The position numbers and the translations under genes were made by a program. From positions 1 through 41,439 of the forward strand of contig JAHIUX010000028.1 of the NCBI GenBank assembly GCA_018816765.1: a stretch of DNA of 41,439 nt, written 5' to 3'. Shown piece by piece: positions 1 to 11,326 of this stretch (its first letter is position 1; every line of letters begins with the position of its first letter). Source of the DNA: Bacteroidota bacterium (lineage in GTDB: Bacteria > Bacteroidota > Bacteroidia > Bacteroidales > F082). Under the pieces are notes generated by a model. The model did not search any database. It saw only the letters and a list, made by a program, of their open reading frames with translations, and was not told the origin of the DNA.

Positions 1-2663
1 TAACTGTAATACACCGGGCCCGGGTCGGGGGCTTTGTAAGGCGGCTGGCCATGGTTGCTCCAGCGGAAAGCGGGGATATCGGCTGAGGCGCGCAGCACAA
101 CCATATCACCATACCTGATGTTGGTTTGTCTTTGCGAACATTGCCAGCTTTTGCCCGGGTAGGGTGGTTCCTGAATGCCATAGGGTGTCCATTCGGTGTA
201 CACGCAGCTCCAGTCCTGGTGTTTGATGCCGTAAATGGCAGGGTTTTCGCCCTGGGCATAACTTCCAAGGGCATCAAAGATGTCTTGTGTTTCGTACAAC
301 CAATAGCCCGTCCAGTTCTCGCGCCTGCGCGCGGGGTTCGCGGGATCAGTGGCTGCATACAGAAACTTTTCGTGGGCGGGGCTTTCTACTGTGCCTGCAA
401 GGTGGAGCTGGTGGATTTGTTCATTTGGGTGCAGGTTGAGCTTGTAGCCTCGATCCTGAAAAATAGATTGGATTAATGGTTGATTTGGCTCCCACTTTTC
501 ATATGATTCGTTCCACTGGGCAGCAACCAGGTTGTTTTCATACTCCCCGGGTGGGTTGTTGGTGATTTTATTAATATTTTCAACAGTATTAAAGAAATCC
601 TGAGGCTGAATATTCCCCTGGTTTGCAAGCACGGGGTGGTTGTTCAGTGCACGGTCCAGGGTTGCGTAGTTTTGGCCGGGTTCGAGGCGCAGGCGCGGGA
701 AGGAGATCCAATTGATCTTGCCGGGTTTGAGGGCGATTGCTTCAAGGGGCTCAAAATTAACAACAGCTAGTTTGCTATGTCCGCCAAGTGGAAGAAACAT
801 TTTATTCAGGTATGGATCAATAAAGGGTTGTGTTAGATTGTAATTCCAAAAATGAAGGTCTTCACACTCATCAAGTTCTACGAAATAGCCATATTCTTCA
901 AGAGAAACAGGCACTAATTCATCAATAGTCTCAGGAATGTCCTCAGGGTTTATCTGGTATAGCTGCATTGGGTCTTGTCCCCTTCGTGAACCATCCACCT
1001 TTGTCTGAAAATAAACCTTCATATCAAACGGATTATAAAAAATTGCTGCTGCCTGACCAGCGTAGGTAAACACCTCATCAAGACTAAAGTCTTGTGACAG
1101 ATCGTTTAGGTTTTTACTGTATATCGTTGCACTCCTGGCAGCATGATTATCATTTGCCGGTAAATCTGCAAATCCATAGAGTTGGTTTGTAATGGGGTCA
1201 TACGTGAAACTATTTAGCGAAATGTTACTAGTGTATTCACTATTATCTATTAAAGATATTACCAACAGTTTATTCGCATTGATTACAAGATGACGCTTGT
1301 CCCCGACAGAATTAGCCAATACCTTAATGCTTCTTGCGTTGTGTAGAATTGGGTAGGATGGACTATAAGAAACCTCTTCAGCGTTTGTTTCTTCAATTGC
1401 ATATACTTTGAATGGTAGCGCATTTTCATGAATAATGTTTACACTTGATGTGTTTGTCATGGAATGATAAGGTGCAAGTGTTGAAAAACCAGTGTTTAGG
1501 TATCCTGATTCATCAGGTACACTCCTTGGATAAGTCGTATTATTAACCGCAATCAAACAGTATATCTTGCCACTTTCTTCGTCGAGACTGAAATCAACCG
1601 TATAAACCGGATAATCATTTTGCGAAACGGTCATTATAGTGGAAGCTATATTTTGAACAACTTCAAATTCACCATAGCCTTCACTTGAGATTGTGCAGCT
1701 ATAGATCACAGGAGCAGGATTCTGCTCGCCAATATCATCTTTTGTGCCAGTAGCAACATATAGCCGGTCATTGGTCACAAACATTTTATCTGGATACGCT
1801 GCACCTGAAATTACTAAATCACTGATTGTTTCGCCTGTGCCCTCATCTATTACTTTGATTACAGCCTCATCAGGATTGTAAAGACTGATCAGGCTGTGGC
1901 TTAAAACCGGATTATAAATGATGTCGCCGATGGGAGAATTGGTCAATCCTTCGAAGTCTTCATTCAGGTTACTAATGTTAAAACTTCCTGAAGAATAATC
2001 AACACTAAACACCCCTGCTCCGGCAACCAATAGTTCATTCCACACATACATTTTTTGTAGTTGTGGCACCCCAGTGATTTGGTAGGCGGGATATCCCGTT
2101 TGCAGCAATGTGGCTATATTTTCGTTAATCTTTAATAGCCCTGAAAGGAATTGGCTGGCTACATAATAGCTGTTATTTGAAAAAAAAGCTGTTAAATGGT
2201 CATTATCACTTAAACTGCCTAAATCATACACTTCATTCATTTGAAGTTCATCGCCTAATTGCAATTCATAAACCCTTAATTCAGGGCTTACAATAAAAAC
2301 CCGATTGTTTGATGGTGAATAAGTCATGAGAGTGAAATCACCAACATAAGTTCTTGGATTAAAAGGATAAGGGGCAAATTTGCTTCTTTGAGTTTCATCA
2401 GAGAAGGGAAAACTACCAATCAGTTCATTGTTATTTGCATGAAAGACCTTTATCGCATCATGGCAATGAACAACGAAGAAATCCCCTGCCAACAATACAT
2501 CGGCAACAACGCCAGGTGCTTCGCTGCCGTCACTCCCGATACTAATGTTTGAATCAAAACTAAATGATTCACTCTGTGCGTAGCAAACCCTTGAAAAAAG
2601 AATGCTTATAAGAATGCCAAATGACATTAATAAACCATACTGCCTGATTATTGTTGATCGCAA
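1..2663 (-). CDS. Large secreted protein, beta-propeller-like (3' end cut by window)
   Basis: The frame is open from position 2663 to the left edge (887 codons plus 2 nt), so the C-terminus is missing. I prefer a TTG start at 2663: it gives a normal signal peptide with two arginines (MRSTIIRQYG...) followed by a hydrophobic stretch and a cleavage-like CYAQ/S near residue 30. The first ATG (2627) would give a signal peptide with no positive charge. The body is full of short strand-like segments of the type seen in repeat propellers (for example NNRVFIVSPELRVYELQLGD). Around residue 650 there is the motif NWISFPRL and near 780 GYWL, a pair I associate with large Bacteroidota secreted proteins; a T9SS sorting domain beyond the edge is an inference. 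No enzyme motif is recognised. Specific function unknown. Confidence 0.75.
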   Translation of the reverse strand, partial: MRSTIIRQYGLLMSFGILISILFSRVCYAQSESFSFDSNISIGSDGSEAPGVVADVLLAGDFFVVHCHDAIKVFHANNNELIGSFPFSDETQRSKFAPYPFNPRTYVGDFTLMTYSPSNNRVFIVSPELRVYELQLGDELQMNEVYDLGSLSDNDHLTAFFSNNSYYVASQFLSGLLKINENIATLLQTGYPAYQITGVPQLQKMYVWNELLVAGAGVFSVDYSSGSFNISNLNEDFEGLTNSPIGDIIYNPVLSHSLISLYNPDEAVIKVIDEGTGETISDLVISGAAYPDKMFVTNDRLYVATGTKDDIGEQNPAPVIYSCTISSEGYGEFEVVQNIASTIMTVSQNDYPVYTVDFSLDEESGKIYCLIAVNNTTYPRSVPDESGYLNTGFSTLAPYHSMTNTSSVNIIHENALPFKVYAIEETNAEEVSYSPSYPILHNARSIKVLANSVGDKRHLVINANKLLVISLIDNSEYTSNISLNSFTYDPITNQLYGFADLPANDNHAARSATIYSKNLNDLSQDFSLDEVFTYAGQAAAIFYNPFDMKVYFQTKVDGSRRGQDPMQLYQINPEDIPETIDELVPVSLEEYGYFVELDECEDLHFWNYNLTQPFIDPYLNKMFLPLGGHSKLAVVNFEPLEAIALKPGKINWISFPRLRLEPGQNYATLDRALNNHPVLANQGNIQPQDFFNTVENINKITNNPPGEYENNLVAAQWNESYEKWEPNQPLIQSIFQDRGYKLNLHPNEQIHQLHLAGTVESPAHEKFLYAATDPANPARRRENWTGYWLYETQDIFDALGSYAQGENPAIYGIKHQDWSCVYTEWTPYGIQEPPYPGKSWQCSQRQTNIRYGDMVVLRASADIPAFRWSNHGQPPYKAPDPGPVYYS

Positions 2664-4580
<1,917 letters not shown>

Positions 4581-4611
4581 TTGCAAACTTGAATAATTTC
4601 AAAATAAATAC

Positions 4612-6642
4612 ATGATGAAGGTAAGACGCTTAAAACCAATTAACAGCCTGATAATTTGGCTTTTTGTTGCATTGATCAGCAGCAGCACAACTGTTTCAGC
4701 CCAAGGGAAACTGGACAAAAAAGTACTGGTTACCATCGGAAATGAAGATGTAACTGTGAAGGAATTCATGGATGTTTTTCACAAAAACAACATGAATAAT
4801 GAACTCCTCGACAAAAAGTCGCTGGAGGAATACCTCGACCTTTATATCAATTTCAGGTTAAAGGTTGCTGAGGCTAAATCGCTGAAGATGGACACCAATA
4901 GCGCCTTTATTACCGAGTTGGCCGGTTACCGCAAACAATTGTCAAAACCCTATTTTACGGATGAAAAAGTAAGCGAAGCCTTACTCGCCGAAGCCTATCA
5001 GCGCAAACTCAAAGACGTCAGGGCAAGCCACATCCTGATCCTGGTGAACAAGGATGCAACCCCAAAAGACACCCTTGCTACCTATGAAAAGGTGATGAAG
5101 CTCAGGGATCGCATCATGAAAGGTGAGCTTTTTGCAGATGTGGCCATGGAAGCTTCTGAAGATCCTTCGGCACGCGACCGCGAAGCCATTCCCAACCAAC
5201 GCCCTTTCCGTCCGGGAAACAAAGGTGACCTGGGCTATTTTTCGGTGTTCGATATGGTGTATCCCTTCGAAAATGGAGCATTTAACACTGCCGTTGGCAG
5301 CGTTTCGATGCCCATCAGGTCAGAGTTTGGATACCACCTCATCAAGGTAACCGAAGTGAGTGATGCGCTGGGATCAATTGAAGTTGCCCACATTTATGTT
5401 GGTGTCAATCCCGGAGCTTCCGAGGCTGAAGTTGCCGAGAAACAAGAAAAAATCGACAAAATCTATCAGAAAATTCAAGACAGCATCAGTTTTGAAGAAG
5501 CCGTAAAGCAATACTCTGAAGACAGGGGTTCAGCCTCAAGGGATGGCAAACTGTCGAAGTTTACTGTAAACCGCATTGTGCCTGAATTTGTTGAAACAGT
5601 GAAGAAAATGGAACCCGGCCAGGTTTCAAAACCCGTTCGTACAATGTATGGCTTCCACATCATCAAACTTATCGGCGTTGAAAGACCCGGCAGTTTTGAA
5701 ACCGAAAAAGCCGCACTGAAAGAGCGGATTTCAAAAGATGCCCGTTCAAAGAAAAGCGAAGAAGTGGTGATCGACCAGATCAAAAAGGATGCAAAGTATA
5801 AACTGAACGACAAAGCTGTCGGACCGTTCATGCTTTCACTTGATACCACCCTCACCCACGGCACTTTCTCTGCCAAATCGTTTGAAGGCCGTACCGACAA
5901 ATTGTTCAAACTTGGCAAGAAGTCATATACCCTCAGTGAGTTTGCTACGTATATGGCTAAAAATCAACACAAACAAGAAGGCATGACCCCCGAGGCCTAT
6001 GGCTATAAACTGCTGAATGAATTCGTTAAAGAAAGCTGCATTGCTTACGAAAACGACCAGCTCGAAAAGAAATATCCTGAATTTGCTGCTTTGATGCGCG
6101 AATACCGTGATGGCATTCTCCTCTTCGACCTGATGGACAAAAAAGTGTGGACATACGCTGTAAAAGACACCGCTGGCCTGCGCAATTTCTATAACCAAAA
6201 CACCAACAAGTATATGTGGGGCGAGCGGGTGGATGCTACGCTTTTTACCATTACCAAAGCAGGTGAGGTTGACAAGGTAAAACACCTCGTTGAATCACTG
6301 CCAGATGACGGAGCTATAGCCAAAAGCTTCGACCAGGATAGCCTGAAGTCAGTAAGGATTCAGCCCGGTAAATTCGAGCGGGGCGACAACAGGTTTATCG
6401 ATGCAGCCGAATGGAAAGATAACAGCCTGTCGGTGCAACATTCCGATGTTGACAATTTCACTGTATTAGTCAAAATCAGAAAGGTAATGGCTCCTCAACC
6501 TAAAGGTCTCGACGAGGCAAAAGGCATCATCACCTCTGATTACCAGAATTACCTTGAGAAAGAATGGGTTGCTGAGTTGAAAACCAAATATCCTGTTATC
6601 ATTAACAAAAACCTCCTCGAGCAGGTTAAAGCCACCTATTGA
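4612..6642 (+). CDS. SurA-like periplasmic peptidyl-prolyl isomerase with two parvulin domains
   Basis: Predicted periplasmic chaperone/isomerase for outer-membrane proteins, 676 residues. It has an N-terminal signal sequence (basic MMKVRRLK, hydrophobic core, cleavage near VSA/QG). An alpha-helical SurA-type N-domain follows, then a first parvulin (PpiC) domain at about 136-247 (VRASHILI ... GDLGYFSVFDM ... EFGYHLIKV) and a second at about 256-355 (VAHIYVGV ... FVETVKKMEPGQVSKPV ... MYGFHIIKL). The roughly 300-residue C-terminal part is helical-looking and resembles nothing I can name. The stop codon overlaps the next start by one base (TGATG at 6640-6644), which implies translational coupling. 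SurA-type function is inferred from the domain architecture and neighbours. Confidence 0.88.
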   Translation: MMKVRRLKPINSLIIWLFVALISSSTTVSAQGKLDKKVLVTIGNEDVTVKEFMDVFHKNNMNNELLDKKSLEEYLDLYINFRLKVAEAKSLKMDTNSAFITELAGYRKQLSKPYFTDEKVSEALLAEAYQRKLKDVRASHILILVNKDATPKDTLATYEKVMKLRDRIMKGELFADVAMEASEDPSARDREAIPNQRPFRPGNKGDLGYFSVFDMVYPFENGAFNTAVGSVSMPIRSEFGYHLIKVTEVSDALGSIEVAHIYVGVNPGASEAEVAEKQEKIDKIYQKIQDSISFEEAVKQYSEDRGSASRDGKLSKFTVNRIVPEFVETVKKMEPGQVSKPVRTMYGFHIIKLIGVERPGSFETEKAALKERISKDARSKKSEEVVIDQIKKDAKYKLNDKAVGPFMLSLDTTLTHGTFSAKSFEGRTDKLFKLGKKSYTLSEFATYMAKNQHKQEGMTPEAYGYKLLNEFVKESCIAYENDQLEKKYPEFAALMREYRDGILLFDLMDKKVWTYAVKDTAGLRNFYNQNTNKYMWGERVDATLFTITKAGEVDKVKHLVESLPDDGAIAKSFDQDSLKSVRIQPGKFERGDNRFIDAAEWKDNSLSVQHSDVDNFTVLVKIRKVMAPQPKGLDEAKGIITSDYQNYLEKEWVAELKTKYPVIINKNLLEQVKATY

Positions 6643-7490
6643 TGCTTCGTTTGATTACAGGCATATTGCTGATATTTACCCTGCTGGTGTCGTGTGAGCC
6701 TGCTCCTGACACCAGCAAAGGGGCTGTGTTGGCAAAAATATACGGCACTTACCTGTATGAGTCTGACCTGGCTGGTGTTGTTCCGACTGGCACTTCTACC
6801 AACGACAGCATGATGCTGGTGAAAAACTTCATCGACAAATGGCTCGAAAAAAGGATGCTGATCCGGCAGGCAGAAAGAAACCTCACGCCCGGACAAACCG
6901 ACTTTTCGAAAAAGATGGAGGATTATCGCAATTCGCTCATCATCTACACTTACGAAACCGAACTGATCAGCCAGAAGCTCGACACCATTGTGGATGAAAG
7001 TGAGATTGAACGTTACTATAACGAGAATAAAACGAATTTCGAATTAAAATACAACATCGTCAAGGTGGTGTATGTGATCCTTCCGACCGACTCCAAAGCC
7101 GTGAATCAGTTTCGTAAGTTGCTTAAAAACAGGACGGTATTAAACATCGACTCGCTCAACACCCTGGCCCAGCGCCATGCCATTGCCTATTACCTCGATG
7201 AGGAAAACTGGATAAAATTTGACGACCTCCTGCTTCAGATTCCCCTTGTGGCCTATAACCAGGAGGTATTTCTAAACAACAACCGCTTTGTTGAGTTTGT
7301 TGATGAGCCTTTTGTATACCTGGTGCTGTTCCGGGACTTCATGATGCGCGAAAGCATATCGCCCCTGGAGTTTGAGCACGATCACATCATGAATATTATC
7401 CTGAACAAGCGAAAACAGGACCTGATCAAGCAAATGCATGCAGATGTGTATGAACAGGCCCTGCGCAACAAGGACTTTGAATTGTATTAA
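6642..7490 (+). CDS. Lipoprotein with degenerate parvulin-like domain (SurA-related)
   Basis: A 282-residue lipoprotein: signal sequence MLRLITGILLIFTLLVSC with a lipobox (LLVSC) predicts lipidation at Cys18. The helical N-part (FIDKWLEKRMLIRQAE) is like the SurA N-domain. The region after about residue 130 aligns in position with a parvulin domain (KYNIVKVVYVILP where active parvulins have VRARHILI-type sequence) but lacks the conserved histidines and the GFHII-type strand, so I expect no isomerase activity. The start is the ATG at 6642, overlapping the preceding TGA by one base; a TTG at 6639 is possible but less likely. Its place between two parvulin-containing genes suggests a membrane-anchored chaperone subunit. 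That role is inference. Confidence 0.8.
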   Translation: MLRLITGILLIFTLLVSCEPAPDTSKGAVLAKIYGTYLYESDLAGVVPTGTSTNDSMMLVKNFIDKWLEKRMLIRQAERNLTPGQTDFSKKMEDYRNSLIIYTYETELISQKLDTIVDESEIERYYNENKTNFELKYNIVKVVYVILPTDSKAVNQFRKLLKNRTVLNIDSLNTLAQRHAIAYYLDEENWIKFDDLLLQIPLVAYNQEVFLNNNRFVEFVDEPFVYLVLFRDFMMRESISPLEFEHDHIMNIILNKRKQDLIKQMHADVYEQALRNKDFELY

Positions 7491-7548
7491 GCCGCAGAAG
7501 GCAATATGCTGTTAATTCATCAGTTATTATATAACGCACACGAAATAA

Positions 7549-8904
7549 ATGACAAATAAATTACGCCTGCTTGTCCTGCTGCTTTTGCCACTGCTGGCGA
7601 AACCGGTATTTGCGCAACAAAACCAGATCATCGACCAGGTGGTTGCCATCGTTGGTAAGAATGTTATCCTGCAATCTGACATTGAGAATCAATACATTCA
7701 GTACCGTTTGCAGCGCGGAATCAGTGGTGGCGCACAAACCATCCGCTGTCAGATTCTGGAAGACCTGCTTTTTCAGAAACTGATGCTAAATCAGGCTGAA
7801 ATCGACAGTATTACCGTTACGCCTGAGCAAATTGAACAGGAAATGGAGAGAAGGCTCAGGTATTTTACCAGTGAGCTCGGATCGCAGGAAAAACTGGAAC
7901 AGTATTACAACAAAAGCATCCTCGAAATCAAAAACGAATTGCGCTTACTGGTTCAGGATCAAATGCTTGTCGATCAGGTGCAAAATGGCATCATGTCAAA
8001 GGTGCAGGTAACGCCATCTGAAATCAAGGCATATTTCAAATCGTTGCCAAAAGACAGTATTCCAATGATCACCACAGAATATGAGGTTGCACAAATCATG
8101 AAGAAACCTCCCATCAGCGTGGATGAAAAGTTGCAGGTAAAGGAAAAGCTGCATGAATTAAGAAAACGCATCCTCGAGGGTGAGCGTTTTTCCACACTGG
8201 CCATCCTTTACTCGGAAGATCCGGGATCGGCAAAAAAAGGCGGCGAGCTTGGACTTTATGGCCGGGGTGAGCTTTATCCGGAATTTGAAGCAGTTGCATT
8301 TAAGTTGAAAGATGGCGAAGTAAGCGAGATTGTGGAAACAGAGGCTGGATTCCACATCATTCAGCTGATTGAGCGCCGTGGCGATTATGTCAATGTAAGG
8401 CATATTCTCCTCGCACCAAAAGTATCACCCGAAGCCCTTGAAAGGGCATATACCGAGCTCGATTCGATAGCAAAACAAATCAGGCGCGGCGACATCACAT
8501 TTGATGCAGCCGTAGAGAAATATTCGGAAGAACCAAACAAACTCACCGGGGGATTGTTGTTAAATCCATATAATGGCAGTACAAGGTTTGAAGCGAGCCA
8601 GCTCGATCAACAGGTGTCGTTTTTGGTTGACAAGATGGCTGTCGGTGAGCTCAGCGATCCGGTGCCCATGAAAACGGAAGATGGCAAAGATGCTTATCGC
8701 TTGCTGATGGTGAAAACGAAAACAGAACCGCATCAGGCCAACCTGCGCGACGATTACAGCCGGGTGCAGGAATGGGCGCTGCAGGCGAAAAAACAAAAAG
8801 CCGTCGAAACCTGGATTGGCAACAAATCGAAAAATGCGTTTGTAACGATTATTGATGAATTTTCCACATGCCCGTTTAAGTTCAACTGGAAAAAAACTCC
8901 TTAA
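7549..8904 (+). CDS. SurA-like peptidyl-prolyl cis-trans isomerase
   Basis: Predicted periplasmic outer-membrane-protein chaperone, 451 residues, close to the length of classical SurA. It has a signal peptide ending near VFA/QQ. The N-domain begins with the family-typical IIDQVVAIVGKNVILQSDI. Parvulin domain 1 lies at about 176-277 (GGELGLYGRGEL, EAGFHIIQLIE) and domain 2 at about 281-388 (VNVRHILLAPKVS, then GGLLLNP). The C-terminal segment after residue 400 is basic and helical. It is 58 nt after the lipoprotein gene and 33 nt before the MoxR gene, on the same strand, consistent with one transcript. This is the best candidate in the window for the true SurA counterpart; the other two genes look like lineage-specific relatives. 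Confidence 0.9.
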   Translation: MTNKLRLLVLLLLPLLAKPVFAQQNQIIDQVVAIVGKNVILQSDIENQYIQYRLQRGISGGAQTIRCQILEDLLFQKLMLNQAEIDSITVTPEQIEQEMERRLRYFTSELGSQEKLEQYYNKSILEIKNELRLLVQDQMLVDQVQNGIMSKVQVTPSEIKAYFKSLPKDSIPMITTEYEVAQIMKKPPISVDEKLQVKEKLHELRKRILEGERFSTLAILYSEDPGSAKKGGELGLYGRGELYPEFEAVAFKLKDGEVSEIVETEAGFHIIQLIERRGDYVNVRHILLAPKVSPEALERAYTELDSIAKQIRRGDITFDAAVEKYSEEPNKLTGGLLLNPYNGSTRFEASQLDQQVSFLVDKMAVGELSDPVPMKTEDGKDAYRLLMVKTKTEPHQANLRDDYSRVQEWALQAKKQKAVETWIGNKSKNAFVTIIDEFSTCPFKFNWKKTP

Positions 8905-8937
8905 CCCAATGGCCCAGGCCAAACATTAATTTACTGA

Positions 8938-9909
8938 ATGATTATGGTGCCTTACCAATCGGATGTTGAAGCCGCCGATGCCCTGCTCGAAAAATTCAAT
9001 CAACTTCGCGGCGAAATTGGAAAAATAATTATTGGCCAGGACGAGATCATTAAAAACACCCTGATTGCTATCTTTAGCAAAGGCCATGTGTTGCTTGTAG
9101 GCGTTCCCGGACTGGCTAAAACCCTGCTGGTGAACACCATCAGCAAAACCCTTGGGCTGTCGTACAGCAGAATTCAGTTTACCCCTGACCTGATGCCTTC
9201 CGACATCATCGGCACCGAAATTCTGGATGAAGCCAGAAAGTTCAAGTTTATCAAAGGGCCTGTTTTCGCGAACATTATTCTGGCCGACGAGATAAACAGA
9301 ACCCCGCCCAAAACACAATCGGCATTGCTTGAAGCCATGCAGGAAAAAACGATTACCGTTGCCGGTCAGACACACCACCTGCAGGAACCATTTTTTGTGC
9401 TGGCCACACAGAATCCCATCGAACAGGAAGGAACCTACCCGTTGCCCGAAGCCCAGCTCGACAGGTTTATGTTTAACCTCTGGCTCGACTATCCAAGCTT
9501 TGATGAGGAAATACAGGTGGTAAAAAACACCACCGCCGAACCCGCCGCGGAGCTGAAGGTGATTATGAGTGGCGAGGAAATACAGTATTTTCAGCAACTT
9601 ATCCGCAAGGTACCTGTTCCGGACAATGTGTTTGATTATGCCGTTAAACTGGTGTCGAAAACAAGGCCAGGAACCAGCTACGCCCATGAATGGGCAAACA
9701 GCTATATCAGCTGGGGAGCAGGACCAAGGGCCTCACAATACCTGATAATTGGCGCAAAATGCAACGCCCTGCTCCGTGGAAAATATTCGCCCGACATCGA
9801 AGATGTGCAGGCCGTAGCCTTGCCTGTGCTTCGCCACAGGCTTGTACGTAACTACACAGCTGAAGCCGAAGGCATCGGTATCGAAAAGATCATTCAAAAA
9901 TTTCTCTGA
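8938..9909 (+). CDS. MoxR-family AAA+ ATPase
   Basis: Cytosolic AAA+ ATPase, 323 residues, the normal length for MoxR proteins. Walker A is GVPGLAKT (residues 55-62); Walker B is IILADE with D117-E118; sensor 1 is the LATQNP segment (155-160), followed by EGTYPLPEAQLDRF, the MoxR signature. Two starts four to six bases apart are possible (ATG 8938 and ATG 8944); nothing in the sequence decides between them. MoxR proteins act as chaperone-like metal- or cofactor-insertion ATPases and are usually followed by DUF58/VWA genes. Here the next gene is an exporter adaptor instead, so its client is not clear from context. Confidence 0.93.
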   Translation: MIMVPYQSDVEAADALLEKFNQLRGEIGKIIIGQDEIIKNTLIAIFSKGHVLLVGVPGLAKTLLVNTISKTLGLSYSRIQFTPDLMPSDIIGTEILDEARKFKFIKGPVFANIILADEINRTPPKTQSALLEAMQEKTITVAGQTHHLQEPFFVLATQNPIEQEGTYPLPEAQLDRFMFNLWLDYPSFDEEIQVVKNTTAEPAAELKVIMSGEEIQYFQQLIRKVPVPDNVFDYAVKLVSKTRPGTSYAHEWANSYISWGAGPRASQYLIIGAKCNALLRGKYSPDIEDVQAVALPVLRHRLVRNYTAEAEGIGIEKIIQKFL

Positions 9910-9934
9910 TGTTTCACCCCATCACACCAAGAAA

Positions 9935-11320
9935 ATGAAAAACAATCGCAAGCAGTATTACCTCATCATCGGTTCTATCGTTGTTTTAATTTTCATTGTT
10001 TGGTATTTTACCAAGCCCAATGTTGATAAGCAATCGGGTATTGAGGCTCCTGTGAAACAAGGTCAGTTTAAAATTACAGTGACAACTACCGGCGAATTGG
10101 AGGCCCGTAGTTCTGAAAAGATTTTCGGGCCCAATCCATCACTGCTGCGCGAAGCACGCATCTGGCAGCTGAAAATCGACGACATCATCCCCGATGGCAC
10201 CATCGTGGACTCGGGCGACTATGTGGCACAACTCGACCGGTCAGAACTCACCAACAAACTGAAAGACCAGGAAATAGACATTGAGCAATACCAGAACAAT
10301 TTCATCAAAACCCAACTCGATACTACCATGGAGCTGAGGGCAGCCCGCAACGAGCTGATTAACCTGAGGTATGCGCTCGAAGAAGCCCAGATTGCAGTGG
10401 ACCAATCAATTTACGAGCCACCGGCATCACAGCGTCAGGTTCAGATTGAGTTTGACCGGTCAAGGCGCTCACTTGATCAGGCAGAGCGCAACTATTCGCT
10501 CAAATATGAAAAAGCAGTTGCCAATATGTCAGAGGTTGCCACAGCCCTCAAGAAGAAACAAGGCGAATATGCCAAGTTCATCGAGCTCAGCCAGGAGTTT
10601 ACCGTAAAGGCACCAAAGACCGGCATGGTGATTTACCAACGCGACTGGGATGGTAAAAAGCGCGGAACAGGTTCGTCAATCAGTGCATGGGAAAATGTGG
10701 TGGCTACCCTGCCCAACCTGAGGGAAATGATTACGAAAACCTATGTCAATGAAATCGATATTTCGAAAGTGAAAATCGGGCAAACCGTTGAGATTGGCAT
10801 TGATGCCTTTCCGGATAAGAAATTCTCGGGCCAGGTGTTGGAAATTGCCAATATCGGTGAGCAGATGAAAAATTCAAACGCCAGGGTTTTCGAGGTAAAG
10901 ATTGAAGTCAATGAATATGATTCGATCATCAGGCCTGCAATGACCACCAAAAACATCATTCTCACTGACTTGATTGACAGCGTGTTGTTTGTTCCGCTTG
11001 AAGCCATCAACAACCTCGATACCATTCAATACGTGTTTACTGGTGGCAAACGGCAGCAGGTTATCGTCGGGAAATCAAATGAGAATGAAATCATCATTCG
11101 CGAAGGCCTGAAGGCAGATGACATCGTGAGGTTGAATGCTCCTGAAGATCCAGATTCATATAAATTGGTTTTGTTGCCGGCAGAGCTGGTGGCCCGTTAC
11201 AAGGCAGAAGCCCAAAAACCTTCGGCAGTTAAGAGAGACACGCTAAACGAAAGACCAATGCCGCATCCCGGGATAAGACCTCAAGGCGATGGCATGGGTA
11301 AACGCGGCAGAAAAAGGTAA
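9935..11320 (+). CDS. HlyD/MacA-family periplasmic adaptor of a tripartite exporter
   Basis: Membrane-fusion protein of 461 residues that would bridge an inner-membrane transporter and the TolC-like channel encoded two genes on. It has a basic N-terminus (MKNNRKQYY), one membrane segment (about 9-25, LIIGSIVVLIFIVWYF), a split lipoyl/barrel part around residues 40-110, a long coiled-coil hairpin (about 110-225, rich in Glu/Gln/Arg), and beta-barrel domains after that. The C-terminal tail is basic (GMGKRGRKR). A longer in-frame reading exists back to 9842, but that overlaps moxR and lacks the membrane-proximal start; ATG 9935 is clearly better. The permease gene follows after 6 nt. Confidence 0.9.
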   Translation: MKNNRKQYYLIIGSIVVLIFIVWYFTKPNVDKQSGIEAPVKQGQFKITVTTTGELEARSSEKIFGPNPSLLREARIWQLKIDDIIPDGTIVDSGDYVAQLDRSELTNKLKDQEIDIEQYQNNFIKTQLDTTMELRAARNELINLRYALEEAQIAVDQSIYEPPASQRQVQIEFDRSRRSLDQAERNYSLKYEKAVANMSEVATALKKKQGEYAKFIELSQEFTVKAPKTGMVIYQRDWDGKKRGTGSSISAWENVVATLPNLREMITKTYVNEIDISKVKIGQTVEIGIDAFPDKKFSGQVLEIANIGEQMKNSNARVFEVKIEVNEYDSIIRPAMTTKNIILTDLIDSVLFVPLEAINNLDTIQYVFTGGKRQQVIVGKSNENEIIIREGLKADDIVRLNAPEDPDSYKLVLLPAELVARYKAEAQKPSAVKRDTLNERPMPHPGIRPQGDGMGKRGRKR

Positions 11321-11326
11321 ACAGTT

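Noticed and set aside
126-476. Plus-strand 116-codon frame at the left edge
   Set aside because: It lies opposite the long open frame of the secreted protein on the minus strand and has no recognisable features.
8926-9687. Minus-strand frame of 253 codons opposite moxR
   Set aside because: Antisense shadow of moxR, whose motifs are complete on the plus strand; the translated sequence has no recognised family.
9842-9934. Extended N-terminus for the HlyD-type adaptor
   Set aside because: It overlaps moxR and puts 31 unconserved residues before the membrane segment; ATG 9935 is better.
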